Assembly (NCBI GenBank): GCA_013368315.1
Contig: JAACJM010000101.1
Coordinates: 124,001 to 188,000 of the forward strand
Source: Tetrapyrgos nigripes
Taxonomy: Eukaryota; Basidiomycota; Agaricomycetes; Agaricales; Campanellaceae
Length of the DNA: 64,000 bases
Direction: 5' to 3'
A program made the position numbers and the translations under genes. Below the pieces are notes generated by a model, which was given only the letters and a program-made list of their open reading frames with translations, made no database searches and was not told where the DNA came from. Of the stretch, positions 43,886-53,830 are shown one piece after another; position 1 is the first letter of the stretch; every line of letters begins with the position of its first letter.

Positions 43886-45680
43886 GTGGCAGATCCAGGC
43901 TGGCTGAGCCTTCTTTTTGTAGTGGTGAAAGAAATAGTCCTTTCCCTCGAATTCCATGTGACACAGCCACTAAAATGTGGCCAGAGCTGGCTTGGGTTCC
44001 CAGTGTTCATGATTAGCTTTTACTATGGCTCACTCATGTTGGTTTATGAGGAGCAGAGAGTGAAGAAGATTAAATTTTTCAGAATGGCAATCATGCTGCC
44101 CTATCTACTTTATATTGGGTGAGTACACTGGCTCACCCATGTTGGGTTATGAGGAGAAGACAGTGAAGAAGATTAAGTTTTTCTGAATGGCAACCATGCT
44201 CCACTATCTACTTTATATTGGGTGAGTATACCTGTCACATTCACTAAGCTTTTGACTGATTATTCTTTCAGAATTTGCCCTTGGATTTGCTCTACCATAG
44301 GACCATTTGGAGTGGACCAGGATTGCAATATCCAAATCAAATTTGCCCTATTCATCATGCAAAATCTGACAGGCAATGTGAAGTGCCTCATTTTCACTTT
44401 CAGTATGTATTGTTCTCCAACCTTCAATCCTGTGATGCAGTATTGCTTGTATATTTGCAGTTGCCTTATGGATCATCCAGATTGCCTACTTCATTATGCA
44501 AGTCATCTTGATCAAGATGCTGTATGTGTCTGAGAGAAAGCACTAGTTTTCCATGAACACAAGATTCACTCCCCTCTTCATGGAGAACAAAGAGCTTGTG
44601 AACAACAACTTGAACAGAAATACACCTTGGACGTTTGGTCAGTTCCTTGCCTACTAATTTATGTACAAATCAAAAATTGCCACCTTCAATTGTTGGTGAC
44701 TTGAGGGGATCACTCATACAACAATATGGGTCACATTTTGGCAATAGACATATACCTCATGAACTTCATGAGAGTCTAGTTTGGGATGCAGATGAGAGAT
44801 TTGAGTCTACATTAGACAAAGATATTACTTGGAAAATCGTGGAAAAAGAAAAGACAGGACCTGTCAAGAAAAAGCACTTAGGCAATTTTGTTCCTATATA
44901 AAGAACTGGTCCACAATCTAATGATATAAGAGATCACTCAAATCCTACTCTGTCCAAAGAAAATGGAATTGGTGACATGTCATATAACTCTGACTGTTGC
45001 ACTTACCTCACTCTTAAGTGGTTTGCAAACAGTTGTGCATATGATTCTGCTATCATTTATCATTTTTTCAGATCCAACAATGCAGCTTTCCATGACAAGA
45101 GTGTGAATTTTACTTCAATTATGATGACAGAGCTCACAGACACTTTTGAATCAAATGTAGGAGACTACACTGATTTCAGAGAAAAAATATGAAGAGAACT
45201 TTTTATTGTTGACCCTCATGCTTTTCCTGACAGGGAATATACAGATATTTCAGATGTATCACATGAGTCATTGCGTTTAATGCTCCCAACAACTAAAAGA
45301 ACTGTTTTTTGTATTAACAATCACTCTGAGTTTGAGGACAGAATAGAATGTAATTTTATGCTAACTAATACAACTGGTAATTATCCATCCACTCAGCATT
45401 GGGTGGATCACTTTGTGGAACCTTTGGCTGATAAATGTCACTCTTGTGGCTCCAACATGTTCTGAAGATACACTTTCCAAAGATTTCAAAGGTTTCTGCT
45501 AATGTCAATATCTTGTGAATCTGATATGGTTGTTGAAAATATTATACATGTGCATCAGGGACCTGAATCATGACAATATCACATAAATGGCATTATTTAT
45601 TTTGGAAGAGGTCACTTCATCACCAGGATGTTTGATGGTGCACAGAAACGTATGATGGCATTGGAACTGGTGAAGAAAGT
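43886..45680 (+). pseudogene. Ubiquitin-peptidase-like (USP-type) protein, copy 2, with Cys and His boxes
   Basis: Several frames carry one decayed protein. 43886-44122 starts ADPGWLSLLFVVVKEIVLSL. 44230-44510 reads LPLDLLYHRTIWSGPG in one frame. 44635-44901 contains PPSIVGDLRGSLI. 44977-45192 contains LKWFANSCAYDSAIIYHFF, whose NSCAYDS resembles the nucleophile box of ubiquitin-specific peptidases. 45271-45465 has PTTKRTVFCINNHSEF and DKCHSCG. 45570-45640 has YHINGIIYFGRGHFITRMF, the histidine box. Stops (45190, 45463, near 45570) separate the parts. It shares its second half with 30301-30939 on the other strand. Active enzymes would remove ubiquitin-like tags; this copy cannot be translated through. 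Confidence 0.5.
44028..44233 (+). repeat. About 103-bp tandem duplication in the peptidase-like pseudogene
   Basis: GCTCACTCATGTTGGTTTAT to TTTATATTGGGTGAGTACAC is followed directly by GCTCACCCATGTTGGGTTAT to TTTATATTGGGTGAGTATAC. The duplicated segment includes the exon end and its GTGAGT donor site. Confidence 0.88.
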
Positions 45681-45994
45681 GAGTGTTGGAACTGATGGTG
45701 CTAGAGAGGATAACAGGTGATAAGCAAGAGAAAAATGGAAAACGAAGAGAAAGTGACTACTACAATGGTACAGGAATGAAGAACAAAGAAAGAAAAACTC
45801 ACTGACAGGATGAATGACCAACTCTCTTGTCCAAAATTATGCTCTGAACTCTTGATGTTGACATTGTATCCATGACCCATGGCCTCAGATAGTATACGAG
45901 TGCTGTTAGGTTCACAGGAGTAAATTGAGCAGACAGAAAAAAATCACATGGAAAAGTATAGGCTCATGACCATCCAGTTCTGTGATGTCACAAC

Positions 45995-46590
45995 AAACTA
46001 ACTACAGAACTGGCTGGTCTGAACAGTCGCGATTTTGGCGGGCACTGCCAAATGCGACAATGGACTCGGCAAAAAATCAATGTCCTCAACCTTCAAAAAA
46101 AGTTTTTTAGAGACTATCATATTCGCAGGATTTGAAGTTCGCTCTATAAGATTATATAGGTCAAAAAAATACGATTTTTTCAACGCGAGCCATTCTTGTG
46201 GGGTTCTGCACCTAGAAAACATGTTGTTGGATGGTCAACAGGCTGTTCAGTGGGATTTTCATGGGTCTGTGTGTCTATTTGAGCAGGCAGTCAACTTGAC
46301 ATGGTGTCTGCGACTCGTTAGCAAGCACAAAAATACAATGGAGTCTTAGTTTACAACAAGATGGGGTTTAAATAGGGATTGGCAGTATATTAGTATTTTA
46401 AAAAAGTCAAATTTTAACCTATGTCAATCAGTTAAGAACGTAAAAATATTCTGATCTACAATAGTCAGAAAAGTACAATTTTTCACAAGTTGTTGATGTC
46501 AAGATTTGACGAAGTCCATTGTCACAAAGTGTGACCCTGCCAATGTGACTACCGTTCCAACCAGTCGTTCTGCAAAGTTGCTGTTTGTTT
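45995..46590. repeat. Inverted-repeat element with about 110-bp diverged arms
   Basis: Left arm 46005-46130 (AACTGGCTGGTCTGAAC, GCGACAATGGACTCGG, AATCAATGTCCTCAAC) pairs with the reverse complement of 46470-46580 (CGACTGGTTGGAACGGTAG, GTGACAATGGACTTCG, AATCTTGACATCAAC). Ends and target duplication could not be fixed. The frames at 46035-46349 and 46428-46619 run through it. Confidence 0.5.
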
Positions 46591-46689
46591 ACTAAGACAA
46601 ACAGGTTTGGCTTGACCAAACAAACACAGCAGGGCGAATGGGTGTGAGTCTAGGAAAAGTATGCGGAATTCAACGGACGGGTAAAATTG

Positions 46690-46765
46690 GGAACATTTAA
46701 ACATAGCCACAAGCAGAAATAGAGTGTAATAAACTCAGCCTCATTTCATTCGGCCTCATAATCTT
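46690..46765 (+). repeat. GAGGCC-family 3' end abutting the copia fragment
   Basis: CATAGCCACAAGCAGAAATA, GAGTGTAATAAACTCAGCCT, then CATTTCATTCGGCCTCATAA. The copia-like frame begins within about 10 bases, so this repeat marks the breakpoint. Confidence 0.6.
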
Positions 46766-46767
46766 AC

Positions 46768-47338
46768 CAACTACTCATATGTTCATTGGAATGCTGCTAT
46801 TCGCCTCATCCGGTACTTAAAAGGTACAAGAGAACTCAGACTAGTGCTTGGTGGTGTGAAGGAATTTATGCCATTACGAGGATATACAGATTCGGATTGG
46901 GCAAATTGTTTGGATACAAGACACAGTATAGGGTGATATTGCTTCACTTTAGGATCGGGTGTCATATCTTGGGCTGTGCAGAAACAGAAGATGGTTGCTG
47001 CATCATCTTGTGAAGCGGAATATATGGCTGGATTTGAGGCGGCGAAGGAGGCAATATGGCTTCGAGCGGTATTAAAAGGTACAGATTTTGATCAAAAAAT
47101 TCCTACTATTATATCTTGCAACAACACCTCAGCCATTAACCTATCCAAAGACCCTTCCCTCCATTATCATGTCAAACACGTTGACACCAACTATCATTTC
47201 CTCCGTGAACGCATTCAATCAAAAGGATTGACTCTAAAGTATATCCCTTCTGCTGACAATATCGCCAATATCTTTACAAAAGCAACCCATTCAAAAGCCG
47301 AATTCATATGCCTTCGTGGTTTATTAGGTCTTACTTGA
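46768..47338 (+). pseudogene. Ty1/copia RNase H region, 5'-truncated
   Basis: The continuous frame shows RYLKGTRELRLVLGG, GYTDSDWANCLDTRHS, GVISWAVQKQKMVAASSCEA, EYMAGFEAAKEAIWLR, the VDTNYHFLRERIQ block and ADNIANIFTKA, ending in TGA at 47338. This is the end of the RT/RNase H part of copia polyproteins, including the D, E and D positions (TDSDW, SCEAEY, SADNIA). One stop, TGA at 46934-46936, replaces Gly in SIGGYCF. Everything upstream (gag, integrase, most of RT) is missing. Confidence 0.9.
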
Positions 47339-47386
47339 GGAGATGGATTCCATGCAAGGAGGAGCGTTTCGATTCACGGTGAGGAG

Positions 47387-47633
47387 TGTCAGAATATGGC
47401 AGAAGTACACCGTGAATAGGGGCAGACGCATCAACACGTCATGGTACAGTTACTTACGGCTACTTATTTCTTTGTTTGTATTCTACTATATATACCTTAG
47501 TTTACCTTAGAGAACCTCTGTCTTCGCTACTACGAGACAGAGGTGAGCTACAGTTCTTATTTTCTTTCATCTTTCACATTTACTTATGTACCTAGATTCA
47601 TATTCTCTTGTTCATTATCTAGTTCAAATCCCA
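47387..47633 (+). repeat. Probable 3' LTR of the copia fragment
   Basis: It begins TGTCAGAATATGG 48 bases after the polyprotein stop, preceded by purine-rich ACGGTGAGGAG. TATA-like ACTATATATACC lies at about 47484. The inverted pair ACCTCTGTCTTCG..ACGAGACAGAGGT at 47513-47546 could be an RNA hairpin. The end near 47633 (AATCCCAGCA) is inferred from the CA rule, without a second LTR. Confidence 0.6.
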
Positions 47634-47639
47634 GCAGGA

Positions 47640-48041
47640 AGAGATCATTATTTGAAAGCTATGGGCCCTGGTAAGTTCCTTCGCCATTTATCATTGATCT
47701 AAAAGACTAATCAACAATTGTTAGTCCCAGTTTACAACGGTCAGCTTGTGGTTGGCCAAGGAAAGGCAACCGTGCAACAGGTTTTCAATTTACTCGTGAG
47801 GATTGGAAAGGAATATCGTCGCTTCCATTGTATACAGAAGATATTTCAGCTGGCTCTATCTGTTTGGTGGACTATACAGCTGGGTACTACACTGGGAGTG
47901 GAGATGCCATGCTTGGGTGGAATCTGAAATTCGAAATACTCTCACCTGACCCAGTGAAGAAAGAAAAGACAATGAAATTTTGATGGTGGGTACAAACAAA
48001 GTTCAATAAATGTAATGTATGTTTTGGCATTTTAGAGACCT
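47640..48041 (+). pseudogene. Exon-like fragment of an unidentified protein
   Basis: After a GT..AG interval (47671-47722), one frame reads PVYNGQLVVGQGKATVQQ. A second, shifted by one base, reads GFQFTREDWKGISSLPLYTE and SICLVDYTAGYYTGSGDAML before a stop. The second frame looks like genuine protein. I do not recognise the family. The shift implies a pseudogene or an intron that I cannot place. Confidence 0.3.
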
Positions 48042-48091
48042 CCGGCCTCATACTCCCCACGCCTCGGCACTGGCCCACACACCTTTCATAG
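48042..48091 (-). repeat. GAGGCC-family 5' end, inverted
   Basis: GGCCTCATACTCCCCACGCC then CACTGGCCCACACACCTTTC at the plus strand, that is TGAAAGGTGTGTGGGCC.. on the minus strand. It abuts the LINE fragment. Confidence 0.6.
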
Positions 48092-48420
48092 ATTCTTTGG
48101 TATGGGCCCAAAAATCATAGCCATGCACTTAATTGCGTTTGACAATAGATATGTATTGTTGCAATAAGTGAAGGAACGATTTATATGGGTCTGAGTACCC
48201 CAAGGTGATCGGCTTATGATCGCAAGGTCATCTGCATGTTCGAGATGTGAAATTCGTGTTTTCGGGATTAACAGGATATCCTCTGGGTCCTCAGACAGAT
48301 TGAAGTCTGACATGAGGATATCCCAGAGGGTAGGAGATAATGGGTCACCCATAAGGACTCCTAAAAGTGCTTTGAATACTTCGGAATGGCCGCCCTCAAC
48401 AGCAACGATGAAGGTTTTGT
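48092..48420 (-). pseudogene. LINE reverse-transcriptase fragment
   Basis: The minus-strand frame reads FKALLGVLMGDPLSPTLWDI, DPEDILLIPKTRISHLEHAD and DLAIISRSPWGTQTHINRSF, then KCMAMIFGPIPK. This contains the GxLxGDPLSPxLW and HADD (catalytic Asp-Asp, usually Y/FADD) blocks of non-LTR RTs. It is only about 110 residues, with no endonuclease and no thumb. It lies between two GAGGCC-family 5' ends pointing away from it. The longer frame 48086-48583 extends into the repeat. Confidence 0.8.
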
Positions 48421-48706
48421 GGGCCACCGCGTTGCGTGGCAATAACGAGGCCGTTATTTTCATTGGTACATTTTCATTGAGCTCCATCGCGATGCAAGGC
48501 ACATGGTCTGACGGCAAACGCCGGTGTCGGCCTTCGGGTGACAAAAAAGACTGGATGCTGAGGTATCTAAACGACATAGCCACACGCGGAAATGTCAGAT
48601 TATAAGAACGAGACCCTTAAGGCCCCGTTCTGCAACAGGATAGGATAAGGCCGAAATATTGATATATCAAAAAATGATGTAGGATATTGCGCCGGACTAG
48701 CGTTTG

Positions 48707-49387
48707 TAGTGAACAAAAAGTCCGGTCCCGGACTTTGGTCCGAACCGAACTTTACTGGACTGGACGGAAAGTCCGGTTCAAAGTTCAAGAATTTTGTGAA
48801 CCGGACCGTAGGTTCAGTCCGCGGTCCAGCAAATTCTGAAATTTACTGGACGCGTTTGGGCGCGTCCGAACGCGTCCGGACGTGCTGCACTTGTAATACA
48901 TTTCTGACCAGAATTTGGTTGTCAGGGCTTGATTTTTTTGATTTTTTTCGGTCACGATTTTTGGTATTCAGCCGTAAATACATTGAGGAATACCATATGA
49001 CAAACAAAATATACGGAGTTGTAACAAGTAGGGACAAAAATACTGGGAAAAGGTAGATGTGAATATTTTTTGATTACCTCATAACTTTTTACTGGTGCAA
49101 CGCTATTCATATTATTGTTCCAGGCTACATACACACCGTAAAGTGTGTATCGTCAGTCTGGTTTACCAGACTATTGCTATCTTGGTAAGAGAAATCCATT
49201 CGGCTATCTCGGAGATAGAAAACGTTCAGACGCGTCCGGACCTTACTTGAACTTGAACCGGACCGAAGTTCAGCGGACGTGAAGTCCGGTCCAAAGTTCA
49301 GAGAATTTCTGGACCGGACGCAAGGTCCAGTTCAGCGTTCAAGAAATTTGGTGCTGAACCGGACTGAACCGGACTTTTTGTTCACTA
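48707..49387. repeat. hAT-type MITE with perfect 8-bp target duplication
   Basis: Ends TAGTGAACAAAAAGTCCGGT at both sides (inverted at the right). AGCGTTTG lies at 48699-48706 and 49388-49395. Subterminal GTCCGG, CCGGAC and GGACGCGTCC motifs are dense at both ends. 681 bp. Frames at 48709-49056 and 49279-49485 are motif artefacts. Confidence 0.95.
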
Positions 49388-49669
49388 AGCGTTTGACAGC
49401 TAATATATTTTTATTTGGGCCGGATCAACGGACCGTACATAGCCCCTATACATGTGTAGTAATAAAACACTCAATTCCACAATGATTCTGCAACGCCCAT
49501 GGTGCAATACCCTACTGATCCAACCAAGAGACATGCTATTTATGCTGCAGCATTGGCTGTTGTGGCAGCAGCTGGTGCAGTCACCACTCTACTGGTAAAA
49601 ACACACAAGAGACGGCCAGATGAGGCTGACTCTATATATGCCATAAGTTAGAACAACTGACTAGACAGA

Positions 49670-50254
49670 ATAAAATGACAATACCTCAATGAGTGTCTCC
49701 CACTGCTCATTACTGGCATCAACACATTGGTTCTCCTCATCCCAGCCCCAACCTGACTTCTCAGCCAGGGAATTGAAGTTCTTGAACTCGTTCTTGAGCT
49801 AGAACACACACAAGAACATCTCTTAAGTATATTGAGAAGGAATATTAATAAACAGATACACATGAAGTCATAATGATCACGGACACTTGATGGAGTCTTG
49901 GGTGCACCTCCACTCTTCTTCTCGCTACCCTCCAGAGCCTTAACAGCTGTGTTGATGGCTTTGGACTTCCAACCTCCATTATCCGTCTGATTTCCCTCAG
50001 CCTTCTGATCCAAAAACACGGCCATCAGCACTATAATTAGCATGGAGATGGGGAGTGGGGGTTTTAGTGGGGGTTTTGTTTTTTTTGGGCTTTGGAGTCG
50101 TCATAATGTTGTCCTTGGGCTTGTTTCTGGAACCTTTGGGCCTGCCAGGGCGCCGTTTGACAGATTCTGAAGTAATAATTTCATTTGATGCGTCAGCGGT
50201 GGCAGCTGATACCTCTAGAGGTTGTTAATTTTCTTTTTTGGTGGGGTCATCCAT
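49670..50254 (-). pseudogene. Myb/SANT-like DNA-binding protein of the Harbinger element, decayed
   Basis: From ATG 50254 the minus strand reads MDDPTKKEN and a stop, then EVSAATADASNEI and an AT-hook-like KRRPGRPKGSRNKPK. After a shift it reads FLDQKAEGNQTDNGGWKSKA, INTAVKALEG and KKSGGAPKTPSSV. After a GT..AG interval it reads LKNEFKNFNSLAEKSGWGWD and SNEQWETLIE. The order W/K-A-E..GG.W, GG.PKT..S and LK..F....L..KSG.GWD is that of fungal Myb/SANT-like (MADF-like) domains, which PIF/Harbinger elements use for DNA binding and nuclear import of their transposase. Stops and shifts make it inactive. Confidence 0.72.
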
Positions 50255-50500
50255 GGAGAGAGAGAGAAAGGGACAAAGATACGACCGACAGAAGTGTCGC
50301 ATTGTGCCATGTGCACTGTGCCTGGAAATACTCTGTCCTATCTAGGTTTTACCGAACACGAATGGCTTGGATAGCAACGAAAATATACAAGATATTATAA
50401 GAAATGATTTTTATATTGTTATCCTATCCCATGCAATATATTTGGCGGGGATCGGCTTATCCTATCCTTTTGCAGAACGGGGCCTAAAGGGCCTCGTAAC

Positions 50501-51802
50501 GTATGTAATTCGAGCATAGAGTACTCTGAGCCAATCAAAGTATATACCCAGATCAGTGATTGGTTGATGAGAACTATCTATCTATCTACCTTCAGGTTGT
50601 GAGCATGCATTAAAATTTCAATTTTTAGGCTCCTTGTTGCGTTGTACGGCGCCTAGGTGAATCCTTTGTTCTAGTACTGATCCTAATTCCTCCATGCTAC
50701 CACTATTCGTTTCCCTCTTCCTACCACGCTAAACACTAATCTACCATTCTTCAGGACTTGGTTGTAGAGTCATCGACTCGGAGCGAGGGGGAGGAGACTT
50801 ATTTGTTGATCAAACGCGAGTGTCTAAGAGAGGACATGAGTACCGTTGTCGTTGGAAGGGGATCCCTTTTCTCTCGCGTAAGTCATGTTACGATTCCAAC
50901 TTCCCAACTTTCTATCTGTGGGCGCCGTGTGTTTTCTCCTCCTTTCATTGCTCTTCTCCATCATTTGCCACATCCTGCCTCCGATACCAGCATCTCTTCT
51001 TGGTCCATAATCCCAACTAATTCCAGCGTCGTTATTTTAGCCGACCCCAAACCTACTGATACACTGAAAGTCGGGAGGGGAAGAGAAGGGAGAGAAGGAG
51101 AACGGGTTGGAATGAAGAAATGTTAAGCACGAGGCGTAAGCGGGGTGCCCAAGCAGTTGGAGAGCTGAGTCATTTCAAAGGACGACGAGGAGAGAAACAA
51201 GGGTAGAGCTGGACAGGCTGGAAAACGAACTCTCGTCCATTCTTCCTTAGCCATTCTAATCTCTGTCATGCATCTTCTCTGCTTCCCGACTTGGAATAAA
51301 TGGCCACTGCTGCGAGGCCTCCACATGATACACTCCCTGGCTGTGTTTGTAGTACTGATAGCGGAATGCCTCTTCTCCATCGAGCAAGTCATTATTCTGA
51401 AAGAGGGCTTGATTGGAGTCTATCTTGAGGTGAAGCCCGAGCTGTGGTATGATGGTAGGGGTTGATTGTCTCCATGTACTAGTAGTAGGTTTCTTCTTCA
51501 TTTTCTGTCTACATCCGTTTCACTAAAACTTCTTTCTCTCTTCAGGTTGGGAACAAGCCCATTCCTCGCATCGAGTACATCGAGTACACGGACGACGGTC
51601 TTGCTTCTTTCAAGGTTGAAGACTTTCTGCAAATGCAATGAAGTTGAGGCATATGAAAGGGTGGCCGCATGTGATTCGTCGAGGCTGTTTACTGACTGGT
51701 ACCCGATGGACCCTGTTCTACTTTAAGTTCTCCAAAAGCTGTAAATAGTCTCGTTATTGCTACCTAAACCTTGCTGTTGAAATTTTGATATATCTGAAAA
51801 GG
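50501..51802. other. Unassigned; possible decayed gene with exon at 51544-51642 (+)
   Basis: At 51544 a 3' splice-like CTCTTCAG precedes PRIEYIEYTDDGLASFKVED followed by FLQMQ and a TGA at about 51640, which looks like a true C-terminal exon. Upstream stretches (RGHEYRCRWKGIPFLSRK near 50830; NNDLLDGEEAFRYQYYKHSQ on the minus strand near 51380) also look protein-like but lie in different frames and strands. No family is assigned. Confidence 0.3.
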
Positions 51803-51846
51803 GGCCTCATATGTTGCCATGCGGAGCAGTGGCACCTTTCTCCAGT
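51803..51846 (-). repeat. GAGGCC-family 5' end, inverted, isolated
   Basis: GGGGCCTCATATGTTGCCAT then GCGGAGCAGTGGCACCTTTC. It is the same subfamily as 15542-15600. Confidence 0.5.
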
Positions 51847-52021
51847 ACTTCAGTGATCATCTTTTGTGAAGTGATGCAGAACTGTTGAAAGCTGCTGCAA
51901 CGGTGTCTCCAAGAGACGGGGGTTCTCGGCTGCGTAATGCCATTGAATGGTGGGTGACACTTAAATACTGACTTGCGATGGCATGATCTGAGGCTCGCCT
52001 CAATCTTCATCTTCCCTAATT

Positions 52022-53563
52022 ATGAAGCTGGTCGAGTTCGAGCTCATCTCCAACATCGTCCCATGGGTGGTAAGTGAGAATCATAGCGAATGTATTAAAA
52101 CACTTAGCTAATTGGCTTGATACCTAGTTCTCTGCGGTGTTATACGGTATGCACACCATTACAAGATTCGGTTTCCTAAGCACTCTTATATATGGCTTGA
52201 CCAGGTGTCTACCTAGTCTTATTCTCCCTTTGCATGTATATGGTCGCATATAGAAAGGGAGCAGTAAGAAAGTGGCATCTTCTTGCGATGATCGGTTTAT
52301 TTTTGCTGGCAACAATCTCATTCATCGCGGACTGCGTCACAAACCTTACGCTTTTTTTGTTCTTCGGCTCTGGCTCGACGAGGCTAATTCCTGTGTCCCT
52401 CGCTGCAAGGTACTTATTGGGTCTCTTGGCCATAGGTCGCTCTAGGAGCGAGAACTAATACTTTACTTCAGCTCGGTTGTAGGTTTATCGTACTACATTG
52501 CCAAGTAAGTCATACGTCTTTTTTTTGAAAAATATCTCCCCAGGTATGAAACTGACAACTGGACAAAGCCTCCTCGCAGATATTGTCTTGGTGAGTAAAG
52601 GTGGCTCCTTATCTAAAGCGTCTCCCCCGATAGCAAAGTAATTCCCAAAATCACTCCTAGATCAATAGATGCTACAGTCTGTGGAGATCAAAAAAAATCA
52701 TAGCCCTTCCAGTATTTCTCTTCGTTGTCAGCAATGGTAGGAAACATATAATAAGTATTTTCAGTATCATCGCACCACTGAGGATTCTTTTTTGTTTCGC
52801 GAAGGCTTTGGTGTTGTTTTGTTTTGCTTTGGTATTGCTGAAGTTGTTTCTATCATCAGAAGCAATGAGATTGCTGCAAAATTCAGCAGCAACCCTGCCT
52901 CTACTTTTCACGGAACTATCATAAGGATCACTTCGGTCTCTTTTCTGGCCGTAAATTTCTTTGCTAATGTGGTTATTCCTTTGACGATTGGTATGTGAAT
53001 AATCTGAATATTTTCGACGCGATTCATCGTTGATCCTTTTTCTTACCAAGCTGGAAAGATATGGTTGATTGGCCGACAAACCTCCAAATATATCAAGGGA
53101 GGAGCCCATCTGACCAGGCGCACTGTCGCAATATGGTATAAATCCCTTCCATTCACTCTGAATACTCATAGATCATGACCACTTGCTTATTTGCATAGCC
53201 TTGAGTCCGGAATCATGTATCCACTCGCTCTTCTGCCAGTGTTGGTGCTGCGAAATATCAATGATCCAGGTGTGGGAGAGTCTCTCCGTTCCACAGGCAT
53301 ACTCGTTCAAATTGTGGTAAGCTATGCTTATTTTATTTTATTTATCATCTTTCATTGCCTTGCTCAATTTGTCCTTGAATTCGAAGGGAATCGCACCGAC
53401 ATTCATCATTGTACGGATTGCTTTGGGTATGAGTATCGAGGACACGGAGAGCGAAATACAGAGGAGTGACAATGTTTCCGTTGCAGCTACCACATTGTTG
53501 TCTGCTTTGGAGGACCGTTCTCTCGTAGTTGATATCTCGCCACAGTCAGGTCATTCAGTCTAA
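52022..53563 (+). CDS. Seven-transmembrane integral membrane protein, ten exons, intact
   Basis: Exons 52022-52069, 52128-52146, 52205-52409, 52472-52482, 52544-52590, 52661-52736, 52805-52990, 53051-53135, 53199-53316 and 53387-53563. All introns are GT..AG and all phases close, giving 323 residues. Hydrophobic helices are clear: VLYGVYLVLFSLCMYMV (about 20-36), LLAMIGLFLLATISFIADCV, QSLLADIVL with INRCYSLW, IIALPVFLFVVSNG, GVVLFCFGIAEVV, ISVSFLAVNFFANVVIPLTI-like, GIMYPLALLPVLVL, and a final segment GIAPTFIIVRIALGMS. The spacing and the blocks LLYGxY, AD..LxxRCY, GKIW, ESGIMYP and GIAPTxIIVR are those of an abundant, uncharacterised Agaricomycete membrane-protein family. The C-terminal tail is polar and cytosolic-like. 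There is no known ligand or reaction. The tiny exon 4 is the least certain boundary. Confidence 0.85.
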
Positions 53564-53830
53564 GACTAATTATGCAGCACTGTGAGTGTCCACCCCTAGC
53601 AGCTACATCCAATTATTGATTTTCTGTTAGGTATTGTGTCATATTTCTTGGCTCATTGGTTCATCCAATATTTATTCCTGCAGTTGATATCTCTCCACAT
53701 TCAGTTCATTCTGTCTACTAGTTCAACTTTGTAGCAGTGAAAGCGTCAAACCCCTTGCATTTAGATTCTGATGTTGATTCTCTCGCCGCTATCATGTAGT
53801 CTCCCGTATTTGTGGGCTCAATGGTTCATT
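53529..53830 (+). repeat. Imperfect tandem copies of the membrane-protein gene's 3' end
   Basis: GTTGATATCTCGCCACAGTC, AGGTCATTCAGTCTA (53529-53563, end of the coding region) recurs as GTTGATATCTCTCCACATTC, AGTTCATTCTGTCTA at 53683 onwards. The following GGCTCATTGGTTCATCCAAT, ATTTATTCCTG (about 53650) recurs as GGCTCAATGGTTCATTGCAC, ATTTATTCCTG at about 53816. The unit is roughly 155 bp, about two copies, diverged. Confidence 0.75.

Larger units (their letters stand above)
48621..50485. mobile_element. PIF/Harbinger-type element, TAA target duplication, internally decayed
   Basis: Ends GGCCCCGTTCTGCAACAGGA and inverted GGCCCCGTTCTGCAAAAGGA, extending through GGATAAG; TAA lies at 48618-48620 and 50486-50488. 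A 3-bp TAA duplication plus GGnCC..GTT ends are hallmarks of PIF/Harbinger. It is 1865 bp including a 681-bp hAT MITE. It retains part of the accessory Myb/SANT-like gene. A short plus frame from ATG 49500 (MVQYPTDPTKRHAIYAAALA..) could be the start of a lost transposase gene, which is not verifiable here. Confidence 0.9.
48409..50500 (+). repeat. GAGGCC-family repeat split by a PIF/Harbinger element
   Basis: 5' part from about 48409-48421 (GGGCCACCGCGTTGCGTGGC, then AATAACGAGGCC) to CGAGACCCTTAA at 48620. The 3' part, AGGGCCTCGTAA, resumes after the inserted element (50486-50500). It is similar to the intact copy at 62383-62626, which also has GGTATCTAAA, CATAGCCACACGCGGAA and ATATAAGAACGAG. 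The exact left border is uncertain by about 12 bases because it meets the LINE sequence. Confidence 0.75.

Noticed and set aside
46035..46349. 104-residue plus-strand frame
   Set aside because: It overlaps one arm of a diverged inverted repeat and shows no protein-like conservation with the other arm.
50758..51126. 122-residue plus-strand frame as a gene
   Set aside because: Protein-like patches occur in several frames nearby, but no consistent exon chain could be built. It is left as an unassigned region.
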